Of a stretch of DNA of 64,000 nucleotides, positions 24,607 through 35,077 are shown one piece after another. The notes below the pieces were generated by a model. It saw only the letters and a list, made by a program, of their open reading frames with translations. It ran no database searches and was not told where the DNA came from. The stretch lies in the NCBI GenBank assembly GCA_004123355.1, contig SCHM01000001.1:310001-374000 (forward strand), written 5' to 3'. The first letter of the stretch is position 1; each line of letters starts with the position of its first letter. The stretch comes from Amphirosellinia nigrospora. Lineage: Eukaryota > Ascomycota > Sordariomycetes > Xylariales > Xylariaceae. The position numbers were made by a program, and so were the translations under genes.

Positions 24607-26306
24607 ATGAGTAGACACTCTCTTCTTTCCAGAATGCGCATTTCTGTCTCATATATCTTACTTTGCTCGTTGAGTATCTCCTCGGCACCGGCTGAAGCCA
24701 AAGTGCCACCAGAGCATCCGATCCCAGAAACCTGTCCATGGAACCCGACAATCCAAAAACTGCGGCCGCCAGCATGCGCCAGCCCAGACTTCATTCGTAA
24801 ATTCATTCTGCCTCCGCCATCCTCTCCGTCCTTCTCTAGAGGATGGAGTGGCCCTGAGCATTGCGTCAACGGAACGTGCGTATTCTCCAACGCGGCGCAA
24901 AACGGGGGCGTCGCACTCATCACGAGTCCGCAACATGCACAAATTATACAGGATTACACTGTCGACGTCGACGGCGGCGCGTACCCGCGCCATTCTATGC
25001 CGAGGAGATTCCCGGGAAGGGTATCGGCCTACGCGCGAACAGGTCCATCTCTAAGGGCGACGTGTTGATAGTCAGGACGCCGACGCTAGTCGCGCAGCTA
25101 GAGGCGCTTTCTAAGTTGGAGGTTGGGGTACGGGATATCAGTATGTTGTCAATTACTACGTACTATGCTTTATCTAAGTTTTTGGCACTTGGTTTGAGTT
25201 GAGGGCTCCGAGTTTCTTTTTTTCTTGTTACCTTTCCCTCAGTTTTAGCCAGCCTACTGATCTGCCCCGGCTTCCGCATTAGTGTATGATATCGCCATGT
25301 CAAGGCTCCCAGAGAACCGTAGAGATGCCTTTTTAGGACAGATGGGCCGCGATATACACAACAAGATTGACACGAATAGTTTCCAGTTCTTCGTACACGG
25401 AGCCGGCGACAAGGGGACGGGTCACCTCGGTTGTTACCCGACGTTGCCAAGATGAATCATGATTGTCGGCCAAAGTGAGTATGCCTATGATTATTTACCG
25501 CCCTTTTCGTTTCGAGTTGTTAAGTCTCACTTTAAAATATCGGAGAGAGTGAAAGACATGAAACTCATCGCAATGTGCGAAAGTACTCATGATAGCATAG
25601 TGTCCATTACCGCATCACTAACGCAACTATTACTGCTATCGCTTCCCGCGACATTCAGCGCGGCGAAGAATTAACCGTCAGCTATGTTGACGTGTTCTTA
25701 ATGTCCAAGGAGCGGAAACAGCGCATTCGTACTTGGGGCTTTGATTGCCAATGTAGTCTATGTCAAGGTCCGAGGAATGAAACGAAAGCAGTAAGTTTCC
25801 CAAAAGTTCTTGGACATTGGGTAAATCTTGCCCTACACATTTCGAGGGTTTGTGATGGGGCAAACAAATTTCTGCGTTTTCGCTTTACTCCCGCTGGATC
25901 ACAAACGAGGCGAGGAAATACCTCCATCGCCTTCTCCACTAACCGTGGTATTTACATAGTCTGACAAGCGTCTGCGTCGTATCAAGCAATTGAAGGACGA
26001 CCTAAATAACTTCAAGGAGATAAAGGTAACGGCCGAGACCGGGGCCGAGTACACGGCACTCCACGAGGAAGAGGGATTGCACGCACATCTTGGTCTGCCT
26101 ATACCCGGGCAGCGCTCAACTCGGCTCTATTCGGCGACGAGAAGCGGTCACGCGAGTACGAGAGCAGCGGAAGAGCTGAGCCTAGAAAAGGGGCCGATGT
26201 CCCCGACGCGCAGGCTATGAGGATACTGGCCGAGGATCCAGAGCCCATTGGACTTGGGGAAAGAGGAGGAAAGGTGAAAAGTAGGGAATGGTGCATTATC
26301 AAGTAG
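24607..26306 (+). CDS. SET-domain protein with N-terminal signal peptide
   Basis: SET-superfamily lysine methyltransferase-like protein. Start 24607 (or the in-frame ATG 27 bases later) gives a hydrophobic leader MRISVSYILLCSLSISSAPA, a likely signal peptide, followed by a Cys/Pro-rich region (ETCPWNP, EHCVNGTCVF). The SET domain starts at EIPGKGIGLRANRSISKGD. Across introns it continues with RRDAFLGQMGRDIHNKIDTN, then NHDCRPN (the NHxC cofactor motif) and GEELTVSYVD, and ends in a post-SET CQCSLCQ cluster. Introns: one starting near 25142, then 25475-25600 and 25791-25959. The last exon gives DKRLRRIKQLKDD and AYTRAALNSALFG, stopping at 26304-26306. Frame breaks near 24994, CCCC at about 25264, 25415 and 26098 are each fixed by one base. 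Substrate unknown. Secretion or ER targeting of a SET protein is unusual and is inferred from the leader alone. Confidence 0.78.
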
Positions 26307-26553
26307 ATAAATTCGCCTTTTCAGCTTGGCCGTTGTTATGTACTAAACTGGAGTAGTCAATCTCCGTAAGTGGTCACTTTGAGATATTCCCATAATAGGA
26401 AAGACTTGGCGGGAGCGGGAGGATGCCCATGCTAGCTAATCGGATCGAGTGGGCAACGCTAATTTTCTTGTTTGGAGATTGAAACCCTAGTGTGCAGGGG
26501 AAGAACCCAGCCTGTGATCCGATCCGCCCTGCTGTATACTCGAGGAACAGTGG

Positions 26554-26744
26554 TATCTCTTTAAGGGGTAACTCGGCACCAGTACATAAAAGTGGAAAAA
26601 ACGGGACTACGCAGATAACCAGATCAACGAATCAGAATAATCCTACTTACTTGAATAAAAGTCCGATTCGTTGATCTGGTTATCTGCGTAGTCCCGTTTT
26701 TTCCACTTTTATGTACTGGTGCCGAGTTACCCCTTAAAGAGATA
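26554..26744. mobile_element. Fold-back MITE with perfect 80-bp inverted arms
   Basis: Left arm 26554-26633 and right arm 26665-26744 are exact reverse complements over all 80 bases, separated by a 31-base loop. Each arm ends in TATCTCTTTAAGGGG or its complement. Read as TA target duplication plus terminal repeat TCTCTTTAAGGGG, the element is 187 bp (26556-26742) with no coding capacity. That is the shape of a non-autonomous Tc1/mariner or pogo derivative. The family assignment is inferred from the TA flanks only. Perfect arm identity suggests recent insertion or strong homogenisation. No second copy is present in the window. Confidence 0.85.
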
Positions 26745-27375
26745 GGTAGATGATTTTCATTCCCTACCTATGTCATCATCGCTCGAAATCAGGTTATTGG
26801 CAACACAACATCAAGAAAACGTATCCCTTGTGCGATGAAACGGGAGAGGAACAAACGGAAAATCTACCTATTCAACCATGAATTATATGTATTCGAGCCT
26901 CTGAACAAATCAGTTATATACTACCGTCTTTGGTTAAAAGCTAATCTTGATTTATACTGGGGCGATTGGCAGTGCTGATCACTATACGAAAAAGGATGGC
27001 CGGATAGTGTCGACATGTGGTGGCAGTGCACTGGAACACGAGCAAACAACTCCATCTATCTACCTAATACAGTACACTATACACATGCCTGTAGAATGCT
27101 CCGAAGCTGAAGCAGTTACTGGGATATATAAAGTACTTAGTTATACATCATTAAGTCGTGACAGTATCTACGTGTAGCCCCCTGAGACTTCCAAAGTGTA
27201 TAGAGGCTGATGGTAAGACCAAGGCACTAACTTAGGTACGTATAGATCGCAGGTACAGATTCGGTGCCACCATGTCCTGGCTGTGGTACGGATCTCGGGT
27301 CTCGTTAGGACAATACCTATGTACTGGTAGAGCACCTACACATTACACCATTCACCCCTCCCGCTCCACTCTCCA

Positions 27376-27399
27376 CCCCCCCCCCCCCCCCCCCCCCCC
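27376..27399. repeat. Poly-C tract (24 C)
   Basis: Uninterrupted run of 24 cytosines about 550 bp upstream of the GH72 start codon. Its length is unlikely to be exact in any assembly. Confidence 0.9.
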
Positions 27400-27947
27400 T
27401 TATGCCTTATACTTTCTTCGGCCACCAACAGTAGACGCCATGACGTAGATCTGGATCCGGCTCATGCTGCGGACACGCCCCCGATGCCAGCGCGTGTGCA
27501 CGTACGACTCAGGGCGCCTGCCCCTTGAGGAATTACTACTAATGTACTTGTATGTCGTCTGTCTGGTCAGATCGACGACTGGCTAGGGGATGGAGGTGGT
27601 GCAATGTTTTTATTTGTTCTCCTTCCCTTCTCCATTCTCTCCTCGTCAAGGTGTCTTCCAGATCCCCCGTTCTGTCCTGTTTCAGCTCCTTTCACATTCG
27701 TTGTTTCTGTCGGAATTTGAGCAATTCACTCGCTATTGCTGCTCCCGTTTTCGGCTGTTGAGTTTCCTCCTCCTCCACGACAGGATCCCGCCCTCGTTAA
27801 CAACGTTACTTGAGGAACCTAACGACTGCTCCTCATTCCGAGAAGACGCCTGTTCATAGACCCGGACGATTGTTCACAAGAATCAACTAATTCACGGAAT
27901 ACCAATCTCTATTGGCACGGCTTCATCACTCGCTAAGCATCCTCAGC

Positions 27948-29610
27948 ATGCGTTCTATCTCACTGGCAGCAGCAAGCGCCCTGGTGGTCGCCGATGCTGT
28001 CTACGCCAGTCCAACCTCACTGACAAGCAACTACCCAACGAGCTGCTGCTCTCCCTACTGTCACCGCTTCGGGCAATGGTACGACTCAATCACGAGACGG
28101 TCCCATGGGATGTCTACTACTAACAGAGGCATGTAGCTTTCTGGGCCGGAAAGGAGCGGTTCTACGTTCGTGGCATCGACTACCAACCCGGTGGCTCTTC
28201 GGCCAATGCGGACCCCTTTCTAATACCGACATCTGCACGCGAGATATCCAGCGCTTCAAAGACCTAGGCGTCAACGCCATCCGCGTCTACTCGGTAGATA
28301 ATTCCAAGGATCACGCCGCGTGCATGCAGCAGCTCAACGACGCCGGAATCTATCTCGTCCTTGACGTGAACAACCCCAACTACTCCATCAACCGAGACAA
28401 CCCCGAGCCATCCTACAATGATGTTTACTTGCAAAGCGTGTTCGCTACCATTGATGAATTTGCCAAGTACTCCAACACGCTCGCCTTCTTCTCTGGTAAC
28501 GAAGTGATCAACGATCAGCCCGAAACAGTGAAGTCTGCGCCATTCGTCAAGGCGACCACTCGTGACATGCGTCAATATATCGGCTCACGCGGCTACCGAA
28601 AAATTCCTGTCGGTTACTCTGCTGCCGATGTTAGCGATAACCGGATGCAGACGGCCGACTACTTCAACTGCGGCAGTGATGATGAACGTAGTGATTTTTT
28701 CGCATTTGTACGTTGCTACTTGCGTGGATACAATATATCGCTTAATACCATACTAACGTAATCATGGACAGAACGACTATTCTTGGTGCGCTCCTTCAAG
28801 CTTCATGCAATCTGGGTGGGACCAGAAGGTTAAAAATTTCACTGGCTATGGCATACCAAGTAAGCAGTTTGCGTCGTTGGTTTCTTCAGGCTTTATTTAG
28901 TTCTAGGCCGCGGAGGTTCTTCATCCAAGTTCTCCACACGTTCGATAAACACCAACAGTCATAACTGACACTGAGTGCTGCAGTCTTCCTATCAGAGTGG
29001 GATGTACCAAGAACGCACGGGATTTCGAGGAGCTGAGCGCCTTGATGAACGAGGAGATGTCCGGAGTTTACTCTGGAGGTTGTTGTATGAGTACAGTCGC
29101 GAAGGGAATCAGTTCGGTATTGTCGAACTTTCCGGTAACTCGGACTCGGTCACAGAAGAAAGTGACTTCGACAAATTCAAGTCAGCTCTGCAGAAATACC
29201 TGCTCCTTCTGGTGATGGTGGTTTCACCTCGACCACCAAAGCTGTGGCCTGCCCAACCCTGGACAGCATTTGGGATCTCGGTAAATGGGGTGAGAGTGCG
29301 TTGCCCGCCATCCCCGAAGGGGCCAAGAAGGTAAGATAAGCACCCCTATGTCAGGCTTGGGCATAATTAACCATCTTTCCAGTTTATGACTGCCGGTGCT
29401 GGCGATGGCCCTGGTCTTGCCGGTGACGGATCCCAGAACGCCGGCGGTGCTTCGACAGGCACAGCCGAACCAGGCTCCGGTTCGGTTACCGCCACGGCGT
29501 CGGGTGACAATGGAGGCACTGGACGTCCCGCCCCACCGATGGATATGACCTTCCTTTATGTGACTGGTGTCGCTGGTCTTTTCACCCTCGTCGGCACCTT
29601 GCTCCTTTAA
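27948..29610 (+). CDS. GPI-anchored beta-1,3-glucanosyltransferase, GH72 (GAS/GEL)
   Basis: Cell-wall enzyme that cuts and re-joins beta-1,3-glucan chains at the plasma membrane surface. Five exons: 27948-28078, 28137-28707, 28772-28859, 28984-29330 and 29383-29610. Start 27948 gives the signal peptide MRSISLAAASALVVADAVYA. Family blocks follow: FYVRGIDYQPGGSS, DICTRDIQRFKDLGVNAIRV, the acid/base region AFFSGNEVIND, FNDYSWCAPSSFMQSGWDQ split by introns, and the nucleophile region IFLSE. The C-terminus is Gly/Ser/Thr-rich and ends in a hydrophobic GPI signal (TFLYVTGVAGLFTLVGTLLL). There is no Cys-rich CBM43 module, so this is the short GH72 type. Frame breaks near 28043, 28212, 28994 (right after the nucleophile) and 29076 are of one base. 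Confidence 0.9.
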
Positions 29611-30536
29611 CCTAGCCCCTGAGCATTGGCCATGACCCTCGGTTGGTCCATCCACTAGAGTATTCACATTAATGATAAGGGAAGGAAAAGAACATTCCTC
29701 TGGCTTTGGCGTTGAAAGGGTAATGATAGGGTCCTCGGATGGGCTGTACGAAACATGCTCGATGCGTGATCGTTGCAAGGGAATCACAGCTGGATGTGAA
29801 ATTGGTACTATCGATAAATTTGATAGGCATTGCTAGGATCTTGGTTTTCGGGCTGGCTCTTTACCTTCTCGTATATGACAGTAAAGAGAGTTGAGAATTG
29901 TAGGCTAATTAATGAAAGGTAGTAATAGTCGCAAGACCAAATTAATCAACTTCGTTAGCTGCCTTATATTGTTGTGCGAGTAGAACTGTTTGTACTATCC
30001 ACTACTAAGCAACGATGTCTGAGCACTTTTTTGAGTACTTATGTTCATTGCAACTTACAATAATGATGCAGGATTGCCTGCTGTCTGTGCCTTGTGATTA
30101 TGTAGTGAGGTGTACTAGCTTTCTCGGACAAGAGGTGACTCAATTGATAGCATACGAGTCATTATAACGCCTTGAAGTTACATGATGTAGGCTACTTCTA
30201 TTCTCGCGAATACATAGAAAAAGCATACATAGGCCGCAAACGCCTGGCAGCATGGGTGGAGAACCAACATGAGAATGTAGTACGAAGCTTTAGATCGTAG
30301 GTGTAAAGGTACATACATAGGCCCTGCGAGATGACGGCCACTCATCACTTATTAGTCGCGTCATATAATGCCAATCGCAGCCTACAGATATTCACTTACA
30401 CACGTGGGTCGTCAGTGAGTTCATCTGCCCTGTTCGATGGACACACTTCAATTTTAGTCTGATCAGACCGTAGTGCGGGATAAAGCAACAATAGTAGCAT
30501 CGGCTTAAATGCCCTTCCAGTTGGTAGCCGCAGAAA

Positions 30537-30574
<38 letters not shown>

Positions 30575-30673
30575 CTAATCCTCAGAAAGCCCATAACGGG
30601 TAAAGATAGACTGAACATGCGAGATATATATACTCTGCTACAAGTAGCTTTCCCTCCCTCCCCTAGCCTCTCT
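29611..30673. other. Intergenic, convergent 3' ends, with CA repeat
   Basis: Between the 3' ends of the GH72 and dioxygenase genes. It contains the (CA)17 microsatellite. There is no gene signal apart from shadow frames. Confidence 0.55.
30540..30573. repeat. (CA)17 microsatellite
   Basis: Perfect dinucleotide run of 34 bases. It lies about 100 bp beyond the stop of the dioxygenase gene, so it is probably transcribed in its 3' untranslated region as GU repeats. Confidence 0.95.
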
Positions 30674-32321
30674 TTACAACAGCGCGCCCTCCTTACGCAA
30701 AGACTCCTTCCTTCCCGTGCTCTGCGGGTCAAAGTACGGCCTCTCGCCCAAGCTGACGGCCCGGGAGCCCTCTCTCTCGCCAAAGGCCTCGTGGTAGTCG
30801 GCGTGGCGGCGTGGTAGACGGACCGGTTGTCCCAGATGGCCAGGTCGTTGACGCTCTGCCAACGGTTGCGGACCTGGAGATCGTGATTCTCCACGATGAG
30901 GTTGACGAACCAGTCGAGGAAGTGCTTGGACTCGTCGTCGGTGAGGCCCTCGATGCGCTTCACGTGGTTTCCTACCGCAAACACGCTCTTCCATCCCGTT
31001 ACCGGGTTCGTCCGGATCACCTGATTTACGCCGAGTCAGCTATACTCGTGCTTCTTGGGGGGCATTTTCCGAAACGGCTAAAACGCCGTCTGAAAATCTG
31101 CCAACAGAACAGAAAATGAACTCCGAGAATTCCCCTTACCGGGTGGTGTGCCTCGAGTGCCTCGCCCACGTTCTCGGCGCGCCCCGCTCCCCCGTGAAGA
31201 TCTCGAACCCGTTGTCCGCGGCCGACTGGTTGAAGACGGGCTGCGCGCAGTACGATACGAGCCCCTCGAGGAATTTCTGGACCGGCGCCGACAGCCGGTC
31301 GTAGACTTCGTAACCTGAGGCCCAGAGAGTATCTGTTCATGTGGTCAATGACGTTATCCCTCGCCGTGGTCATTTGAGCAAGATTATTATTTCAAACTCA
31401 CCACCACCAGTGCTGGGAAGCTCAACAAGGCGCAAAAGCGCGTAGTCACTCTGCAAAGCCCACGGTCAGTTCCCACCGTCGAACGGGTAATCCGTGGATG
31501 TGGCGGGTCTCATGTAGATCACCCGGGAAGACTTACCGGGACAGGCTCAAAAGTAATATCGCTGTGCCATTCCAGGCGGCGGCTCTGTGGCTTGTTGTAG
31601 CCCTTCTGGTTCTCGACGAAGCGCTTGTACAGCTTGCGGTTCTGCACCGATGAGATGACGCTGATCTCGTTGTCACGGCCGCCGCGGTCGCGCGAGGCGT
31701 TGATGATGGGGTGGATGTGGAGGCCCGACGTCGCGGGCTTGCCCGAGAGCCGGCCCAGCCGCTGCACCAGCTCCTTTTGCAGCTCGTTCGTGATGTTGTC
31801 TTGTTTCCGGAAGAAGACCACGCCACGGCGCGAGACTGGGGTCAGGTCGATTAGCCAGAGGAAGGCGGCACACGCAGTGGGATTCTCGACCAGTGGGGAA
31901 GGTGACTGTCCAGGGGAGCATGTAGGAGCACCACCTGTCCACGCAAGACCGGAGCGCGAGATGAAATCAAAGGAATTGAACAAGCTGCCTTACTAGTAAT
32001 AGCCAAGTCCCTTATCAACTCATCCGAGTTCTCGGCGCGCAGCCATTCAGCCAGGTCAACGTCGACGTACTCACGGCCGATGATGGGCGTGGTATCGAAG
32101 TGCTTGAATTGGTCGAGAGCACCGCTGAGCTTGAGCGGCTCGCGGTGATTCGTCTCGAGCTTTGGGAGACCGTTGGCCTCGGCGAGAGGTGCGCTACCGA
32201 CCGCGCCACCATTGATGTCGTCCTCGGGGACCTTCTCAGGGGCCGCCTCGGTGTCCGGGACCAGCTTTTGCTTGAGAGCCTCGACAGTCGGCACGATGGT
32301 CTCGGTTGCGGAGGGCGCCAT
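30674..32321 (-). CDS. TauD/TfdA-family 2-oxoglutarate-dependent dioxygenase
   Basis: Fe(II)/2-oxoglutarate dioxygenase related to taurine and alkylsulfonate dioxygenases (JLP1 type), which release sulfite from sulfonates for sulfur nutrition. Five exons: 32321-31994, 31835-31537, 31450-31402, 31332-31140 and 31020-30674, all with GT-AG introns. Motifs include RRGVVFFRKQD, LHIHPIINASRDRGG, the iron-binding EWHSDITFEP (H and D), and the distal His in WDNRSVYHAATPDY. The Arg-rich GEREGSRAVSLGERPYFDP probably binds 2-oxoglutarate. One base is missing near 30800, just before DYHEAFGERE; without it the frame runs on with no motif. The product ends KESLRKEGALL. The exact substrate cannot be read; sulfonate is a family-based guess. 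Confidence 0.88.
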
Positions 32322-33667
32322 TGTATGTATATAGTGCTGCTGAACCTCGACTATAATATCTGCAAACGAAGTCTTTCGAAGTTTATTTTTTTTCCAGGTG
32401 AGAATGGGGGCAAATCGTCAGAGCAAAGCTTTCCCTTTCACTTTACTCGTTCATAGTAAGACAGACAACGGGAGCCCCAACGGCGAAGGCTGTGCGACTC
32501 GGCCTCCTCTTCTTATGTGCGCGCGCGATGACGGAGGACTCGGCTCGCATCGCACCGCGGCCGCGATGCCTTCTCCAATGGCTCTAGCCCCGAGATAGGC
32601 GCATCGGGCACGGCCACTCGTTGGTGCAGCACGACATGACGCAAGTGTCGCACATCTCACGCCATCGCCACGATAACGACGTGCGCCGCCACCACCACCA
32701 CCACTATTACCACCACCATTACCACCTGCACGGCGCAGATTAGGCGATGGAACCCCAGACCCTCCGCACTCCCCCCTCTCCCCCTCTCCCCTCTCGCATG
32801 CTGAGATGGCACGTTTCGTAGGGCGTGGGCATGGGCGTGGGCGCGAGTGTGGGCGCGAGTGTGGGTGGTGGTTGCGGGGAAGCGTCGCGGTGAGATTGTG
32901 ACATATGCGGCGAGTTGACGTGCTTTTCATCACGTTCCTAAACGGTATGCCAGCGTCGATAATCCCCATATCTCCGATAACCTTCAACACAAGAAACATT
33001 ACATACAAACCGTTCATAATTCTTAATCGGTTATCTTACATCGGCTCGGTCAGTTTGGTCCATGATTGGTGGCATACCTGCGCAGTCATGTACCTCGATA
33101 CAAGAGGCTGAAGGATCTGCCAAATGTACAACTAATACCGGACCGTATGCCCTAGGCTTTGTTCATCATCCCGTTCTTTGCCTCGTATCTAAGATGTGTG
33201 ATCAACTTCTGTCATGCATAACAACGCCGTTGTTGCATTTCGAGCAATAGCGAGGTATACCGTTCCGACAGGTAGATACCTTAGTCACCTCCCCATGCCA
33301 CCTCTACCGCTATACTTTGAACAAATTTGGCTTCAGTCTTATTAAAGGATAACGCAGCTTGAGGGTCTTAATCTGTATTAACTATATAGGAGTATGCGTG
33401 CCCTTTGTGCATATCTCACACTGTGCCGTTCTCGAGCTAAGTACTATGTTAAAACACCCTTAGCATCTCTATAACACCATGTCTCGCCGCCATCACAACC
33501 CATTCATTACATCATTTTCTAGGAATAAGGCAGCTATCCCAATCGCGAGTTCTCCATATGAATAGACAGAGAGTGGCACGGCCCAATAATCATGGGCGGA
33601 CCTTGAGTTCTCCCCTATTTCAAGAACCTGAGTGTAATTCGCGGAAGGGGTATGGTCAAGATCGTGA
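32322..33667. other. Intergenic with simple repeats
   Basis: Upstream of the dioxygenase gene. It carries CCA/CCT-type triplet repeats near 32690-32730 and GTGGGCGCGAGT-like repeats near 32820-32870. An open frame of 188 codons on the minus strand (33017-32451) is driven by this biased composition. No gene was recognised. Confidence 0.55.
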
Positions 33668-35077
33668 CTATTGGCATGGGACAATCCAGGCACCGATTCC
33701 GTCTTGGAATTCAGCATCGCTGCCTACGCCGGCATGAAGAAACTCAAGACCAAAATGACGGATGCTGCTAACGTGCCAGCTCATCCTTCGCGCGCCGTAT
33801 GATCCGTTTGGTGCCCCGCATTCAAACGTGCCTAAGATTATATTATCTCCAGGGACGACTTGGTGCAATGAAGTCCCATTCCAGGCTGCCTGACCGTCAT
33901 CAAGGACAAGATCGAAGTTCATACCAGAGTTCGAAAGGAACTCTTGTTCTAGCCCACTAAAACTGTAGCATGGATAGCCTGTCGGAAGTTCCGTACAGAC
34001 TGGCATGCGGAATTGCAAAGCACAGAGAGACATTTTAGCATCCGATACGGGAGGGATGAATGAGTTGGGAATGCTGTATAGAAAAATTGTGCTGTTGTAA
34101 GAAGTGATGGACACATTACCCCAACTGTCTCGGATCCCATCTGGGGCTAGATTGTCAGGCGAACCCAATTTGATGGGAGCGATTGATGGAGAGGATGGAG
34201 AGATTGAGCATGTTTGGGATGGTTTGGCAGTACGTGACGCTGTTGCCGAGCTTGTCTTAGATACAATTTCGGCAGTTGCATTTGCAGTCGGCGATACACT
34301 AGACCATATGCCAGGCCCCTTCACCTGGCTATAGCCGGACAAGGTGGAAGATTTGGCTGCTTTTACCCACGAGTGTTGTGCGGACTTGAGTGGACCAGGG
34401 ACTGGTTGTAGTCTGTCCAGCACTTGACGTCGGGGTGGCTATGGTGGCGGTATTGTTGGCGGAGAAACAACTTGCTGACGAGTCGTAAAGGATTAGAGAA
34501 ACCGAGACACACCCTGTGGTATCGGGCTTCAAAGCCGAAGATGTCGTAGTATTGATCTACTCCGGCGCCGACAGGACAGGCGTAAAATGTGCCTGGGCCG
34601 CCGTCGTAGGTGAGATACGGCTGACCACCCGAGCCAGGAAGCGAGATATCAAATCCGTGGCGCCAACTATCCCCGCATAGCATTGGAATTTCTCAGTTGG
34701 TGCCCTCACTACAACACTCGAGGTCAGTTATTGCTGTTTAAAGTGTGAATTGTGAGGGTGTCAGAAGCTTCGAGGCATCATCAAGTCCCTTGAAAGTTGC
34801 CAAAGTAGGAAGAAAACAACTCGGAGAATTACGCACTGAAACAGTTGTGATTAAGGGTATCCTTGATGGTCTTCGTCGACTTGTCAAGACAAAACCCGCC
34901 CTGCTGAAAAGGACCGCCAAGGCTCAGGTCCCCCAAGTGGTCCTCCTTGACCTCTTCATCGACAGTGCCAACCGAACTGAGGCCGAAGCAACAGGTGTCG
35001 CCAGACTGTCGCGGATGGATAGAGATGACAGTACCAGCCAACACACTGGCGATCAGTGGCACGACGAATAACCTCAT
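33668..35077 (-). CDS. Secreted But2 C-terminal-domain protein
   Basis: Predicted extracellular or wall protein. Start 35077 gives the signal peptide MRLFVVPLIASVLAGTVISI. The N-terminal Cys module follows: GDTCCFGLSS, GFCLDKSTKTIKDTLNHNCF, then across intron 34709-34836 MRAPTEKFQC, and TFYACPVGAGVDQYYDIF with the TTGCVSVSL motif. A Ser/Thr/Pro-rich linker leads to the But2 C-terminal domain, recognisable by NVSITSYNSTIFLYSIPNSF, SLCALQF, VPGDNIILGTFECGAP, and the terminal FLHAGVGSDAEFQDG, AWIVPC. Frame breaks lie at CCCC 34671-34674, near 34532 and somewhere in the linker (34340-34430). But2 itself was named for a ubiquitin-like-protein interaction in fission yeast. The secreted members have no firm function, and I do not infer one. 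Confidence 0.75.

Larger units (their letters stand above)
26307..27947. other. Intergenic with MITE and C24 tract
   Basis: Long gene-free region that holds the palindromic element at 26554-26744 and the poly-C run at 27376-27399. TAGGTA-like hexamers recur around 26745-26770 and 27225-27330. The CT-rich stretch from about 27590 to 27780 is probably the leader of the GH72 gene. Short open frames here have no recognisable product. Confidence 0.55.

Noticed and set aside
29224-29787. 187-codon frame antisense to the GH72 gene
   Set aside because: Fully antisense to a strong gene and crossing one of its introns; no independent support.
24100-30000. A secondary-metabolite or effector gene cluster around the SET and GH72 genes
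   Set aside because: No polyketide synthase, NRPS, terpene cyclase, P450 or pathway transcription factor is visible; the genes are unrelated.
32451-33017. 188-codon minus-strand frame rich in Arg, Pro and Gly
   Set aside because: It reads through triplet and GTGGGC repeats; coding appearance comes from the repeats alone.
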